The translations under genes and the position numbers were made by a program. Under the pieces are notes generated by a model that had not been told where the DNA came from, did no database searches, and saw only the letters and a program-made list of their open reading frames with translations. 64,000 nt of DNA from a bacterium (Candidatus Blackallbacteria) CG13_big_fil_rev_8_21_14_2_50_49_14 (lineage in GTDB: Bacteria > Cyanobacteriota > Sericytochromatia > UBA7694). Shown in pieces: positions 26,554 through 35,286 of the stretch. The stretch covers positions 186,001 through 250,000 of the forward strand of contig PFGG01000075.1 of NCBI GenBank assembly GCA_002783405.1. Direction: 5' to 3'. Each line of letters starts with the position of its first letter. Position 1 is the stretch's first letter.

Positions 26554-28002
26554 TTAGGTTTCTTCCTGATCGGCAGGAGCCACGGCAGGGGGTTCTGGCT
26601 TGCGCAATCGGCCCAGTAAGGTTTTGATCCCCACTCCTGCCGTTAGCAAAGCCGCGAAGAGCAAAGTGGCACGGAATAAATCCTTGCCCCCCATCGCCAA
26701 GGGGAAAAAGAGCAATCCCAAAAGATAGGCAATCGACAAAGCCCGAGGCGAAAGCAATTCCAAACGGGTCACCAGAACCAGCTTCAAGAGCAGCCAGATC
26801 AACCAGGCACAGCCAAAATAGATCAACAGAGGAGGCAGGAAGACCAGAATATTGACCAGCATGCGCAGAGTATCCTGCAAAGCGCGGTTCAAACGTACCC
26901 GCAACTGCTCGCCCACATCTCCCAAGCTCCAGAAACGACTGGGGGCTTTCTGGGTTAAAACCAAATCCAAAGAAGCCATGCGCAACATCTGTTCAAATTC
27001 CTGACGTTGCAGTTCCTGCTCACGCAATTGACGCTTCAAGGCACGTTGCTGTGCTTTATTCTCTTTGTTTTCATTCACTTGCGTTTGCAGATCATCGATT
27101 TCAATTTTCTGGCGCTGCAGTTGCAGCCAGAGATCTTCACTGCGAATCTGTTTGCTGCGCACTTCTCCGGTTTTTTCAATCTGCTCTATCACGGTTAAGA
27201 AATGCTGTTTGGGCACTTTCAGACTGATCCGCGCAGTGGCAGTTCCCTCTTCAGGACGCGACATTTCTGAACTGACAATATAGCCCCCATGCTCGGTCAT
27301 CAATTTGCTGACGCTGCTGAAAGCCTGGTCTAAACGGGCAACCTCAACACCCAGGGTTGCGCTTTTGACCAAATAATCGGCCTGATTATACCCCTGCAGA
27401 ATAGGAATTTTTCGCGCCTGATTGTCCTTTTTCAAAGCTGGCGCAGCGGGTCTTTCTTCCTTGGTTTTGGCATCTTCTGCCAGCAAATCCTGACGGGCAG
27501 CGCCCAAAACCATCGGTTCTTCCGTGACGGCTTTGTCCTGATCCCGCTCAACGCGATTGGCATCCTCCAAGAGGGGTTGGTTCTGAGCAATCAAGCCCTC
27601 ATTGCGTGCTGCCACACGTCCGCCACCCGGCAGGGTTTTGGCGCGGCTGGTATCCAAGCTCTGGGCCTCGGTCTGTTCTTGTACTCCTGTCGGTGCTTCT
27701 GCTTGCAACAAAGGTTGCCCCGTTTTAAGAACGCCGGTGGGAATGAGCAAAGCGATCACCAGTACCGCAGCAGCCACAGAAAGTGCGGGAGGAGACTTCA
27801 GCTGCCGCAAAAGTCTGAGTGCCCAAGACTCGCTCACAGCAGGCGTCAATTGAGGTTGAAGCTCTGTCCAAAATTGCTCAAAATAATCAGCCGGAGGCTC
27901 CTGCTTGAGACTTTGCAAAAGGGTATGCAGGCCCGGATCAGCAGGAGGATCCTGCGTCCACTCCTCAGACTTTTCTGAATTTTCATCAAAAACGGGACTC
28001 AT
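26554..28002 (-). CDS. DUF4349 membrane protein, likely anti-sigma factor
   Basis: 482 residues from the ATG at 28002. Residues 1-75 are a short acidic, Gln-rich cytoplasmic region that would bind the sigma factor; no HxxxCxxC zinc motif is seen. A transmembrane helix at about 80-97 (SVAAAVLVIALLIP) leads into a periplasmic DUF4349 region (about 205-360) with a long coiled coil, then two or three membrane helices near the C-terminus. The start overlaps the ECF sigma gene by ATGA, the classical sigma/anti-sigma arrangement. What signal it senses is unknown. Confidence 0.78.
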   Translation of the reverse strand: MSPVFDENSEKSEEWTQDPPADPGLHTLLQSLKQEPPADYFEQFWTELQPQLTPAVSESWALRLLRQLKSPPALSVAAAVLVIALLIPTGVLKTGQPLLQAEAPTGVQEQTEAQSLDTSRAKTLPGGGRVAARNEGLIAQNQPLLEDANRVERDQDKAVTEEPMVLGAARQDLLAEDAKTKEERPAAPALKKDNQARKIPILQGYNQADYLVKSATLGVEVARLDQAFSSVSKLMTEHGGYIVSSEMSRPEEGTATARISLKVPKQHFLTVIEQIEKTGEVRSKQIRSEDLWLQLQRQKIEIDDLQTQVNENKENKAQQRALKRQLREQELQRQEFEQMLRMASLDLVLTQKAPSRFWSLGDVGEQLRVRLNRALQDTLRMLVNILVFLPPLLIYFGCAWLIWLLLKLVLVTRLELLSPRALSIAYLLGLLFFPLAMGGKDLFRATLLFAALLTAGVGIKTLLGRLRKPEPPAVAPADQEET

Positions 28003-28601
28003 GGGGACTCCCCCTTGTTGGCAAAATAGGGTTGAAGCAGTTCCTTTAATTTTTTCCGGGCATAGTGCAAACGCGAGCGCACCGTTCCGGCTGGGCACTC
28101 CAATACTTCAGCGGCTTCAGCACAATTCAGCTCTTCCAGTTCCACCAGTGTTACCACATCCCGGTGCTCAGGAGAAAGCGTTTCGATGGCCTGCAAAATA
28201 CGTTGACGAATCTCTGCCCGTTCGAGTTGTTCTGGCAGTTTTTCACCACTTTCACCGGTTTCAAGCAAAAAGGTTTCAGGTTCGGTTGGAAGTTCGCGCC
28301 GAAAACGGGAACGCAAATGGTTTCGGGCCGTATTCAGGGCAATTCTATAAAGCCAACTGCGAAAGGCCTGTTTATTCTGCAATTGAGGCAAAGCGCGATG
28401 CACCTTCACAAACACCTCCTGCAAAATATCGTTTACATCCTCATGCTGAGGAATCATGGCATGCACCATAGAATACAGCTGCGGCATAAACTCCTTCACC
28501 ACCTCTTTGAAGGCCTGTTGATCGCCCTGTTGTGCCCGGTTCAGTTTTTGGATCAGTTCGTTGTTCACATCTGTCCGTTTATTATTATCGGGTTGTATCA
28601 T
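27999..28601 (-). CDS. ECF-type RNA polymerase sigma factor
   Basis: 200 residues with the two ECF domains: sigma-2 at about 28-95 (HEDVNDILQEVFVKVHRAL, FRSWLYRIALNTARNHLR) and sigma-4 at about 135-188 (LSPEHRDVVTLVELEELNCAEAAEVLECPAGTVRSRLHYARKKL is split here into its recognisable parts, HRDVVTLVELEELN and GTVRSRLHYARKKL). It directs RNA polymerase to a small stress or envelope regulon, and is held by the membrane protein encoded immediately downstream with a 4-base overlap. The regulon motif is not evident in this window. Confidence 0.92.
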   Translation of the reverse strand: MIQPDNNKRTDVNNELIQKLNRAQQGDQQAFKEVVKEFMPQLYSMVHAMIPQHEDVNDILQEVFVKVHRALPQLQNKQAFRSWLYRIALNTARNHLRSRFRRELPTEPETFLLETGESGEKLPEQLERAEIRQRILQAIETLSPEHRDVVTLVELEELNCAEAAEVLECPAGTVRSRLHYARKKLKELLQPYFANKGESP

Positions 28602-28788
28602 TCATGACCCTGCCCGTTGAAAAAGTGTTCAAAACTCTGTGAAGATTTTTGCATTGCTAACAAAATCTGCTGCAGGAAGTGTACCGTATCTCTTGCAGCA
28701 ATGTGAGTTCAAGAATAGGACAGCCTGGAGTAGAATAAAAGAAACGTGCTCTCCTCAATGGCACCAGAGTTCAAGCAAAGGAACCCCC

Positions 28789-30909
28789 TTGAAAACCAGA
28801 TTAAGAAATCCAGCTTTCTTCCGCGCGGCCCTCTTACCACTTATATTCTGCCTGTTTTTAGGCTTGAGCAGGCCAGCCCAAGCTGCTCATATTGGCTATT
28901 ATTTTGGCACCTTCGATCCCCTACACAAGGGCCATTTGAATTTGGCTCAAGCAGCCATTCAAACGCTGAAGCTCGATAGCTTGTATATCCTGCCCAATTA
29001 CAGTCCCACCCACAAACCCGGTGCCAGCTCCTTTATGCACAGATACCATTTGGTTCAGATGGCCTGCCAACGTGAGCGCCATTTCAAAACCTTGGCACCC
29101 GAAGCTTTTAGTAAAGCCTATCAACAGGATCCCCAAGACCCGATCCGCCCTATCATCGCAGCAATCCAAGCCCAGGAAGGAGCAAAGCATACGTTTTATC
29201 ATATCAATGGCACCGACTCCTTCAACAAAATGGTAAGCTACCATAAATTGCCGACCCTTCAAGAAAACAGGATTGTTGCGGTCTTTCAACGCCAAGGCTA
29301 CCAGGCCCAGGAGACACCTGAAGTTAAGCGCTTAAAGCTGGCGGGTAAAATTCAATTTTTTGACACCGCACTTGAAGCGGGAAGCTCAACCCAAATCCGG
29401 AAGCAAATTCAAACTGGAAATTTAGCCCAGGCAGAAGCCTCTCTGCCTGACTATGTCTTGCATTATCTGCGGCGAAATCAGCTCTATGGCTGGAAAGAAA
29501 AAGAGCTGGAGCTTGAAACGTTCAAGCGTCAAATGTCCCCAGGATACACCGCTCAGCCCCTTCAACCCCACAACAGCTCGTACGCCTTTGAAGAGCACCC
29601 GCTTCAAACGCTGATCGATCCCGAATTGCTGGAGAATCCTTTAAGTTTACAAGTGGATCCCTATTTGGCAGCAAAAATTCCCAAACCTGTCTATGACTTG
29701 CTTTTACACCATTCTGTCAAGTTGATGATCGTGGGCGGCCTTTACCCCGATACTTTGCCTCTCTTGAACCGCTTGGGCTTCGAAAAGTTAACCGCTTTTT
29801 CACCCGCTCAAGAGCGGATTGGCCTATACTATCTCTTTGGCTACCAGGCGGGTCAACCCACATTGATTCTCACCCATCTCTTTGGAGAAGATCGTCTCTT
29901 CCACACGGTTTTAGAGTATGCAAACCTCTTCTACCGCCACCTGATTCCACTTGATCAGATAAAAGTTTACACGCAAGACAACACAGCTTCACTCACTCAA
30001 CGTCTCTGCCAAACAGCCCTGAAAGATCTTGAAGCCCATTCTCAAACCACTGTCCTGATAGGCTACCATGGTGCCTTTCAGCATCTATTTTCTGATCTCA
30101 CGCTGTATCTGCATCACCTGAACACCGCCACACTCAATGGCCTGAGCTTGGAAGAACTCGACCAGTTTATTCAAAAGCAAAACCGCCAATTGCTGAACCC
30201 GCCTCAATTGGGAAGCCCTTATTTCCCTTATTGGGAATATCGCCTGCCCTCAGGGCAACGCTTTATTTCCTTTCGCAATACCTATGGCGCTGCCAGCCAA
30301 GCCTTGATCCAGACACTGTATCAAAAAGGCTTTCGACGTTTTGTCGTGTTTGGCAATGCCGGGGGGCTTTCTGACAAAGTCAAACTGCATCAGATCTATG
30401 CACCCACTTCAACACGTTTTCAAAGACAAACGCTCACGCTGAATAATCAAGCAACATCAGACTATCCCGCCGCCTCTCTGGTCAAAGTGCGTTCCGTCTT
30501 AGAAGAAACCCAGTATTGGCTTCAGATTCAACCCCCCACAGATTTAGTGGATGTTGAGAATTTTGATATTTTTGCAGCCCTGCAGAACAAAGAAAACATT
30601 TCTCTCTATTCAGCCGTTTTGGTGAGCGATCTGCCCGGCAAGCAAGACATTTCGACCAAACAGGAAGACAGTCCTGAAATGATCGCCTTAAAGAGGCAGT
30701 TCTTTTTTAGAATCATACTCAAGAGTCTTCAAGAGATATCTTCCTCACCCAAGCGTTTAGACGCTCCACAAACGCAGAAAACAAGCGCACTCTTTTCTCT
30801 GCCCCTTCGCAGAGATAGTAAAATAAATCAGCTCCAAAGAAAAGCTCAAAAACATGCAAGAATACGCCTTCACCCCAGAAAACATCGTCAACTGGCTGCT
30901 TGCCCCTGA
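28789..30909 (+). CDS. exported NadD-like adenylyltransferase fused to a nucleoside-phosphorylase-like domain
   Basis: 706 residues from the TTG at 28789, preceded by AAAGGA; longer starts place the hydrophobic stretch far from the N-terminus. Residues 1-32 are a clean signal peptide (KTRLRN, then ALLPLIFCLFLGL, cleavage after AQA). Residues 33-240 carry all NadD landmarks: FGTFDPLHKGHL (39-50), HINGTDSFNKM (138-148), SSTQIR (199-204) and the closing YVLHYLRRNQLYG. From about 300 on, VVFGNAGGLSDKVKL (519-533) and LVDVENFDIFAAL resemble PNP/MTA nucleosidases. NadD makes NaAD from NaMN with ATP in the cytoplasm, so an exported copy is odd; it may be a secreted effector or have lost catalysis. 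The basic tail after 670 may be disordered. Confidence 0.72.
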   Translation: MKTRLRNPAFFRAALLPLIFCLFLGLSRPAQAAHIGYYFGTFDPLHKGHLNLAQAAIQTLKLDSLYILPNYSPTHKPGASSFMHRYHLVQMACQRERHFKTLAPEAFSKAYQQDPQDPIRPIIAAIQAQEGAKHTFYHINGTDSFNKMVSYHKLPTLQENRIVAVFQRQGYQAQETPEVKRLKLAGKIQFFDTALEAGSSTQIRKQIQTGNLAQAEASLPDYVLHYLRRNQLYGWKEKELELETFKRQMSPGYTAQPLQPHNSSYAFEEHPLQTLIDPELLENPLSLQVDPYLAAKIPKPVYDLLLHHSVKLMIVGGLYPDTLPLLNRLGFEKLTAFSPAQERIGLYYLFGYQAGQPTLILTHLFGEDRLFHTVLEYANLFYRHLIPLDQIKVYTQDNTASLTQRLCQTALKDLEAHSQTTVLIGYHGAFQHLFSDLTLYLHHLNTATLNGLSLEELDQFIQKQNRQLLNPPQLGSPYFPYWEYRLPSGQRFISFRNTYGAASQALIQTLYQKGFRRFVVFGNAGGLSDKVKLHQIYAPTSTRFQRQTLTLNNQATSDYPAASLVKVRSVLEETQYWLQIQPPTDLVDVENFDIFAALQNKENISLYSAVLVSDLPGKQDISTKQEDSPEMIALKRQFFFRIILKSLQEISSSPKRLDAPQTQKTSALFSLPLRRDSKINQLQRKAQKHARIRLHPRKHRQLAACP

Positions 30910-31882
30910 AATTCCAGCCCAGGTCAAAATTCCACGCATCATCTGTGAAGGTCGTCGTCTCGATCCTCGGGCCTGGCTCTTGGGCGAACTGATCCGATTG
31001 GGGAATCTGCCAGAACAAACGATTTTTTTAATGCGCGAACGCTACCAGGCAGGTGCCGCGCTCTTTGAGGATCCGCCCACAGAAATCAACACAGAAGATC
31101 TGAATTGCCTCAGCCCCAACACATCAATTCCCTTGCGACTCTATCGACCCAATACAAGCCAAGAAAGCCTGCCCTGTATTCTCTATTTTCACGGGGGCGG
31201 CATGGTGATTGGCAGTATTGAAACCCATGATGGCTTGTGCCGACGTCTGTGTAAGGGCACAGAGGCCGCCGTTTTGTCTGTGGATTATCGTCTCGCCCCT
31301 GAAAACCCTTTTCCCGCTGCTTTGGAAGATGCTCAATCCGTTTGGCATTGGCTTCAAAGCCAAGCCACAGAGAACAAACTCTTGCCCCACAAAATCGCAG
31401 TCGCTGGAGACAGCGCCGGGGGAAATATTGCCGCCTCACTTTTACAGGATTTGCTGATCAGCGGTCAAGCCAGCCCCTGCGCCCAGGTTTTACTCTACCC
31501 TTGGATCGATATGGGGTTCGACTGGCCCTCCATGAAAAGCATGGCCGAAGCCCCTGTCTTGAGCACCCAAGACGTGCATTGGTTTCAGGAACACTATCTG
31601 CCCGCTTGGGCCAATCCCCAAGCTCCCCGGCTCTCACCGCTTCAGTCTTCTGGCCGCGCACAAGAGCCACCAGCTTTTGTTTTAACCTGCGGCTTTGATC
31701 CCCTGCGCGATATGGGCAAAGCCTATGCCGAAAGCCGCAGACAGGAAAATATTGAAGTTTTTTACCATGAAGCCCAAGGACAAATCCACGCTTTTCTTCA
31801 GTCTCCCCGCGTTTTGCCGGAAGCACGCGAAGTCATGCGGATGCTGTGTCAATGGTTGAAAATGCAGTTTTCTCAAGATTGA
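30854..31882 (+). CDS. alpha/beta hydrolase, HSL-family esterase
   Basis: 342 residues. It has the oxyanion-hole motif YFHGGG near 100-115, the nucleophile elbow GDSAGG with catalytic Ser near 180, an acidic residue in CGFDPLRD and His in GQIHAF, the complete triad of hormone-sensitive-lipase-type carboxylesterases. No signal peptide, so probably cytoplasmic. The natural substrate is likely a short-chain ester. The start lies inside the last 56 bases of the NadD-like gene, in another frame, suggesting co-translation or a recently extended upstream tail. Confidence 0.88.
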   Translation: MQEYAFTPENIVNWLLAPEIPAQVKIPRIICEGRRLDPRAWLLGELIRLGNLPEQTIFLMRERYQAGAALFEDPPTEINTEDLNCLSPNTSIPLRLYRPNTSQESLPCILYFHGGGMVIGSIETHDGLCRRLCKGTEAAVLSVDYRLAPENPFPAALEDAQSVWHWLQSQATENKLLPHKIAVAGDSAGGNIAASLLQDLLISGQASPCAQVLLYPWIDMGFDWPSMKSMAEAPVLSTQDVHWFQEHYLPAWANPQAPRLSPLQSSGRAQEPPAFVLTCGFDPLRDMGKAYAESRRQENIEVFYHEAQGQIHAFLQSPRVLPEAREVMRMLCQWLKMQFSQD

Positions 31883-31887
31883 AAAGC

Positions 31888-33570
31888 TTAAGCCCGTGGA
31901 AAAGACAAATGCCAGGCTGTCCCCTGAGAAAGAGGAAGGCGTCGACACTGTCCTTCCAATTGATGCGCCAGACGCTCTACCAAGTGCAAACCCAAACCCG
32001 AGGAATAATCGTCAGGCAAACCCACCCCATTGTCATTGATTTCAAGAAAAACACACTCATCAAGACTGCGCAGTGAAATCTGAATACGGGCATCGCGCTG
32101 CTCTGCTGAAAACGCGTACTTAAAAGCATTGGTTAAAAGTTCATTCACGATCAAGCCACAGGGAATGGCTTGATCCATGCTCAACGAAAGCGGCTCCAAT
32201 TCTTCAAGGATCTGTATCGATCCCCGTTCTGCATATTGCAGGTACAGCTCACGGCATAAAATCTCTAAACATTCACGAAAGGGAACCCGCCCCGAAAACC
32301 CTTGGCGATAGAGTTCTTCATGCACCAAAAGCATGCTGTGCAAGCGGTTTCGCACATCACGCAAAGGTTCAAGCACCTCTGCACGCGGCAAACGGCGCAT
32401 CTGCATATTCAAAAGACTGATCATGATCTGAAAATTGTTTTTGACCCGGTGGTGAATTTCCTGTAAAAGCAGTTCACGTTCATGCACCGCATTTTGAAGC
32501 AATTCTGCCTGCATGCGCCTTTGGCTGATATCTTTCATTGAACCCAGCATGCGCACAGCAAGACCTTCTTCATCTTTGAGAAAAAGGCCCGTATCTTCAA
32601 CCCAGACATAGGAACCATCCCGACGACGCAAACGATACTCCATGCAGAAATGGCCATCAGCATGTGCCGCCTGATCCAACACTGCCAGGGTCTGAGCACG
32701 TTCCTGTTCATGAATCATCGATTCCCAAACTTCAATATTGACGTCTTGATAAGCTTCGCTCTCAAAACCGGTAATTTTTTCGATTGCTCCGACCCACTGA
32801 ATCTCACCACTGAGCACATCCCAATCGTAAACCATTTGCCCTGTTTGCTCTGCTACCACACGATAACGCTGCTCACTGTCCTGAATTTTAGCCTCCCAAC
32901 CCCGACGGGCAGAGATATCACGTGAAACCACCACAAACGCAGAAATTCCAGGCACATCCAACAGACTCTGACCCACCGACTCCAGGTGAACATAGCCCCC
33001 CTGTTTATGAATATGCCGATACTCAAACATAATCGGCAAGCCAGGATGCTCATGGCTCCAAAAAATGGCCTGCCGGACCTTGGCCTGATCTTCAGGGTGC
33101 ACAACCTCTAAAGGTCCCTTGCTGCTGAGTTCTTCTGGACGATACCCTGTAATCCGCTCCAGAGAGGGGCTGAGGTAGCGGGGAGAGCCATCGGCATTGA
33201 GAATCACAAGAATATCCGCCAAATGCTCCAAGAGCTGGCGAACACGGGCTTCGCCAATCCGCAATTCCTCAGACTGCGTCCGGGCCAGAATTTCAAGTTC
33301 CACAAACAAAGCAACGGGATCCTGAAGCACGTGATTCAAGCAAAAAAAACAGAGCGGCACAGCCTGCTGAACTTTGTTTTTAAACCCTTGAGTTGAGGCT
33401 CGCAAAGACTCCTCAACCACAAGCAGATGGGGTGCATACGCCAAGCTTTCAGCCTCATGAAGCTGGCCAAAACAAGCCCTCAGGCGATAGCCTCGGTTTG
33501 TCAGCAATTTCGCCAGGGCATCGCGGGCCTCACCTGCAGGAGCAATCAGGAGCAGCGAAGCATTAAACAC
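31888..33570 (-). CDS. PAS-domain sensor histidine kinase (HisKA_2 type)
   Basis: 560 residues, no membrane segment. About 1-100 look like a receiver fold without clear Asp phosphoacceptor. Two PAS/PAC units follow (about 107-225 with YLSPSLERITGYRPEEL and 232-350 with the PAC end MLGSMKDISQRRMQAE). The phospho-acceptor box is EIHHRVKNNFQIM (about 372), the HisKA_2/HWE type that often signals to general stress or CheY-like outputs, then an ATPase domain with NELLTNAFKYAF and INDNGVGLPDDYSSGLGL. The signal is unknown; no partner regulator is adjacent. It overlaps the downstream end of the 33563 gene by 8 bases. Confidence 0.88.
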   Translation of the reverse strand: MFNASLLLIAPAGEARDALAKLLTNRGYRLRACFGQLHEAESLAYAPHLLVVEESLRASTQGFKNKVQQAVPLCFFCLNHVLQDPVALFVELEILARTQSEELRIGEARVRQLLEHLADILVILNADGSPRYLSPSLERITGYRPEELSSKGPLEVVHPEDQAKVRQAIFWSHEHPGLPIMFEYRHIHKQGGYVHLESVGQSLLDVPGISAFVVVSRDISARRGWEAKIQDSEQRYRVVAEQTGQMVYDWDVLSGEIQWVGAIEKITGFESEAYQDVNIEVWESMIHEQERAQTLAVLDQAAHADGHFCMEYRLRRRDGSYVWVEDTGLFLKDEEGLAVRMLGSMKDISQRRMQAELLQNAVHERELLLQEIHHRVKNNFQIMISLLNMQMRRLPRAEVLEPLRDVRNRLHSMLLVHEELYRQGFSGRVPFRECLEILCRELYLQYAERGSIQILEELEPLSLSMDQAIPCGLIVNELLTNAFKYAFSAEQRDARIQISLRSLDECVFLEINDNGVGLPDDYSSGLGLHLVERLAHQLEGQCRRLPLSQGTAWHLSFPRA

Positions 33571-34606
33571 CGCTCAGATTTTCCTTTGCGAAAAAGGCAT
33601 GCTGAATCGATTCAACCAATTTTCTGATCGCCCCAGAAACCGTTCCTGCGGCCAAAAGCTCTGGCAGATTTTTTCGAACTTGCTCGGTAAATTCAGCATC
33701 AGCGAGTTTTTCCAAAAGCAACTCATATTCTCCATCAAACCCCAGAATCAGATTCTGATCCGGCCGGGCCCAAGGGGCCTCCTGCTGAAAAAGGCTTAAA
33801 TAATCGCGATGTAAAAGCACAACGGGAATGGTGCCGACAATCGCAGATTGAACAGTACGGGCCGTATGAAAAAAATAGCCTGAACGGGGTTGCAATTGAA
33901 AACGGAAAATATTGGCGGCATGATAGCATTGGCGAAAGGTAAAGCTCGTCTGATGACCCTCAAAATGAAGTTTCTGCTGCGCAAGAAAATAGTCGATCTG
34001 CTGCGAACGCTGCCAGGCTTCGGCATTCAGACGGGAATAGACCCAAGCTTCGGCTTTGCCCAGATAGAGCAAGCCCTGTTTTTTTTCAGACCAAGGCAAA
34101 GCCACCCCGCGAAAAAGCTCAGGATCAGCCAAAGAATACAAATAGCGCTCAAAGGACTGTCTGTATTTTTGCTCCGAAGGCTGAAAATCCAAAAGACTAT
34201 TATAAAACACGCTGTGGGGCACAAAAGTTTCAATAAATTGTTCATGCTGACGCGCTGCATTTTTGTATTCATCCACATAAAAGGCCGCAGGGGAATAAAT
34301 CGGCTCAGAGGTGATCAAACTGCGATAGGCATAAGTCTTCTTGATCTTTTTCCAGGCCTGTAAAAACTCTGCCTGAAAATGCTGGTCTGCGCCACAGACG
34401 ATCAGAATATCCGCATCAGAACGGTTGAACAGTTCCGGGCAAAGACAAAAATCATCAAGTCCTGAAATCAAACCCGGCTTCAAACCGTGCTGCGCAAGTT
34501 TCTCCACCAAAAACTCACCATGTGAGGGCATATACATTGCCTGATGGGTTTCCTGATGGGGGTGTTTCAGGTTTTGTTTTTGCAGGACAATATCAAATTG
34601 AAGCAT
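33563..34606 (-). CDS. putative GT-B glycosyltransferase-like protein
   Basis: 347 residues, no signal peptide. The C-terminal part (about 230-345: SGYFFHTARTVQSAIVGTIPVV, DYLSLF, then a helix ending VRKNLPELL) resembles the C-terminal half of CgeB/GT-B glycosyltransferases that use a conserved small-residue loop and a terminal helix. The N-terminal half has a Rossmann-like ADILIVCGADQHF. No catalytic motif is certain. Two glycosyltransferases lie about 8 kb away, which fits but does not prove a surface-glycan role. Confidence 0.5.
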   Translation of the reverse strand: MLQFDIVLQKQNLKHPHQETHQAMYMPSHGEFLVEKLAQHGLKPGLISGLDDFCLCPELFNRSDADILIVCGADQHFQAEFLQAWKKIKKTYAYRSLITSEPIYSPAAFYVDEYKNAARQHEQFIETFVPHSVFYNSLLDFQPSEQKYRQSFERYLYSLADPELFRGVALPWSEKKQGLLYLGKAEAWVYSRLNAEAWQRSQQIDYFLAQQKLHFEGHQTSFTFRQCYHAANIFRFQLQPRSGYFFHTARTVQSAIVGTIPVVLLHRDYLSLFQQEAPWARPDQNLILGFDGEYELLLEKLADAEFTEQVRKNLPELLAAGTVSGAIRKLVESIQHAFFAKENLSGV

Positions 34607-34734
34607 AGCCTATTCTAGCCTGTTTCAAAATTCATTGAGGAAAATCAAGAAATATTTATGACCAAAATCAATACCTTTACATGCCTTTTGTCTTAAAATC
34701 AAAAAAGAAAAAGAAAGGAGGCTTACTTGAAGCT

Positions 34735-35208
34735 ATGTCATTGATCAAATGGAACGATCGGGATTTTAGCTTTCCTTCAAGTCTGACTTCCTGGGTAGAT
34801 GATTTCCTGGGAAAAGATTTCTTTGGCAAAGATTTTACAGGTGTCATGGAAAAACTGGGCCGCATGGGAACCAGTGTTCCTGCTGTCAATATTCATGAAA
34901 CACCTGAAGCATTTAGCTTGGAGCTGGCGGCTCCGGGTATGCAAAAGGATGAGTTTAATATCTCAATTAAAAATAAAGTATTGACGATTTCTTCAGAGAA
35001 AAAACAGGAAAGCGAAGAAAAAGATCAAGAAAAAAACTATCTGCGCAAAGAATTCAGCTTTAGCTCTTTCAGCCGCAGTTTTGATTTGCCTGAAAATGTA
35101 GATGCAGATAAAATCAACGCACGCTACGAAGAAGGCATGCTACATGTTTTGCTCCCCAAAAAAGAGCAAAAGCCCGAAGAGCCGGGCCGAAAAGTCGATA
35201 TTCACTAA
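34735..35208 (+). CDS. Hsp20 small heat-shock protein
   Basis: 157 residues from the ATG at 34735; AAGGAGG lies 13 bases upstream, and the protein then begins MSLIKWN, common for this family. The alpha-crystallin domain spans about 55-150: VNIHETPEAFSLELAAPGMQ, then LTISSEKKQESEEK, and the closing EEGMLHVLLPKKE with GxL motif. The C-terminal I-X-I is not clear. Hsp20 oligomers hold unfolding proteins until DnaK or ClpB act. It has its own terminator. Confidence 0.92.
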   Translation: MSLIKWNDRDFSFPSSLTSWVDDFLGKDFFGKDFTGVMEKLGRMGTSVPAVNIHETPEAFSLELAAPGMQKDEFNISIKNKVLTISSEKKQESEEKDQEKNYLRKEFSFSSFSRSFDLPENVDADKINARYEEGMLHVLLPKKEQKPEEPGRKVDIH

Positions 35209-35250
35209 ATTTTAAACACGTACAGGCTCCCGCCTGTTATCATCTTCCCT

Positions 35251-35278
35251 CCCCGGCAGGATATCTGCCGGGGTTTTT
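35251..35278 (+). terminator. terminator of hsp20
   Basis: Nine-base stem CCCCGGCAG (35251-35259) and CTGCCGGGG (35265-35273), loop GATAT, then T5. Lies 43 bases after the hsp20 stop. Confidence 0.93.
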
Positions 35279-35286
35279 CTTAAAAA

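Noticed and set aside
34681-34734. 18-residue Lys-rich extension of Hsp20
   Set aside because: The strong RBS AAGGAGG falls inside it, so translation starts after it at 34735.
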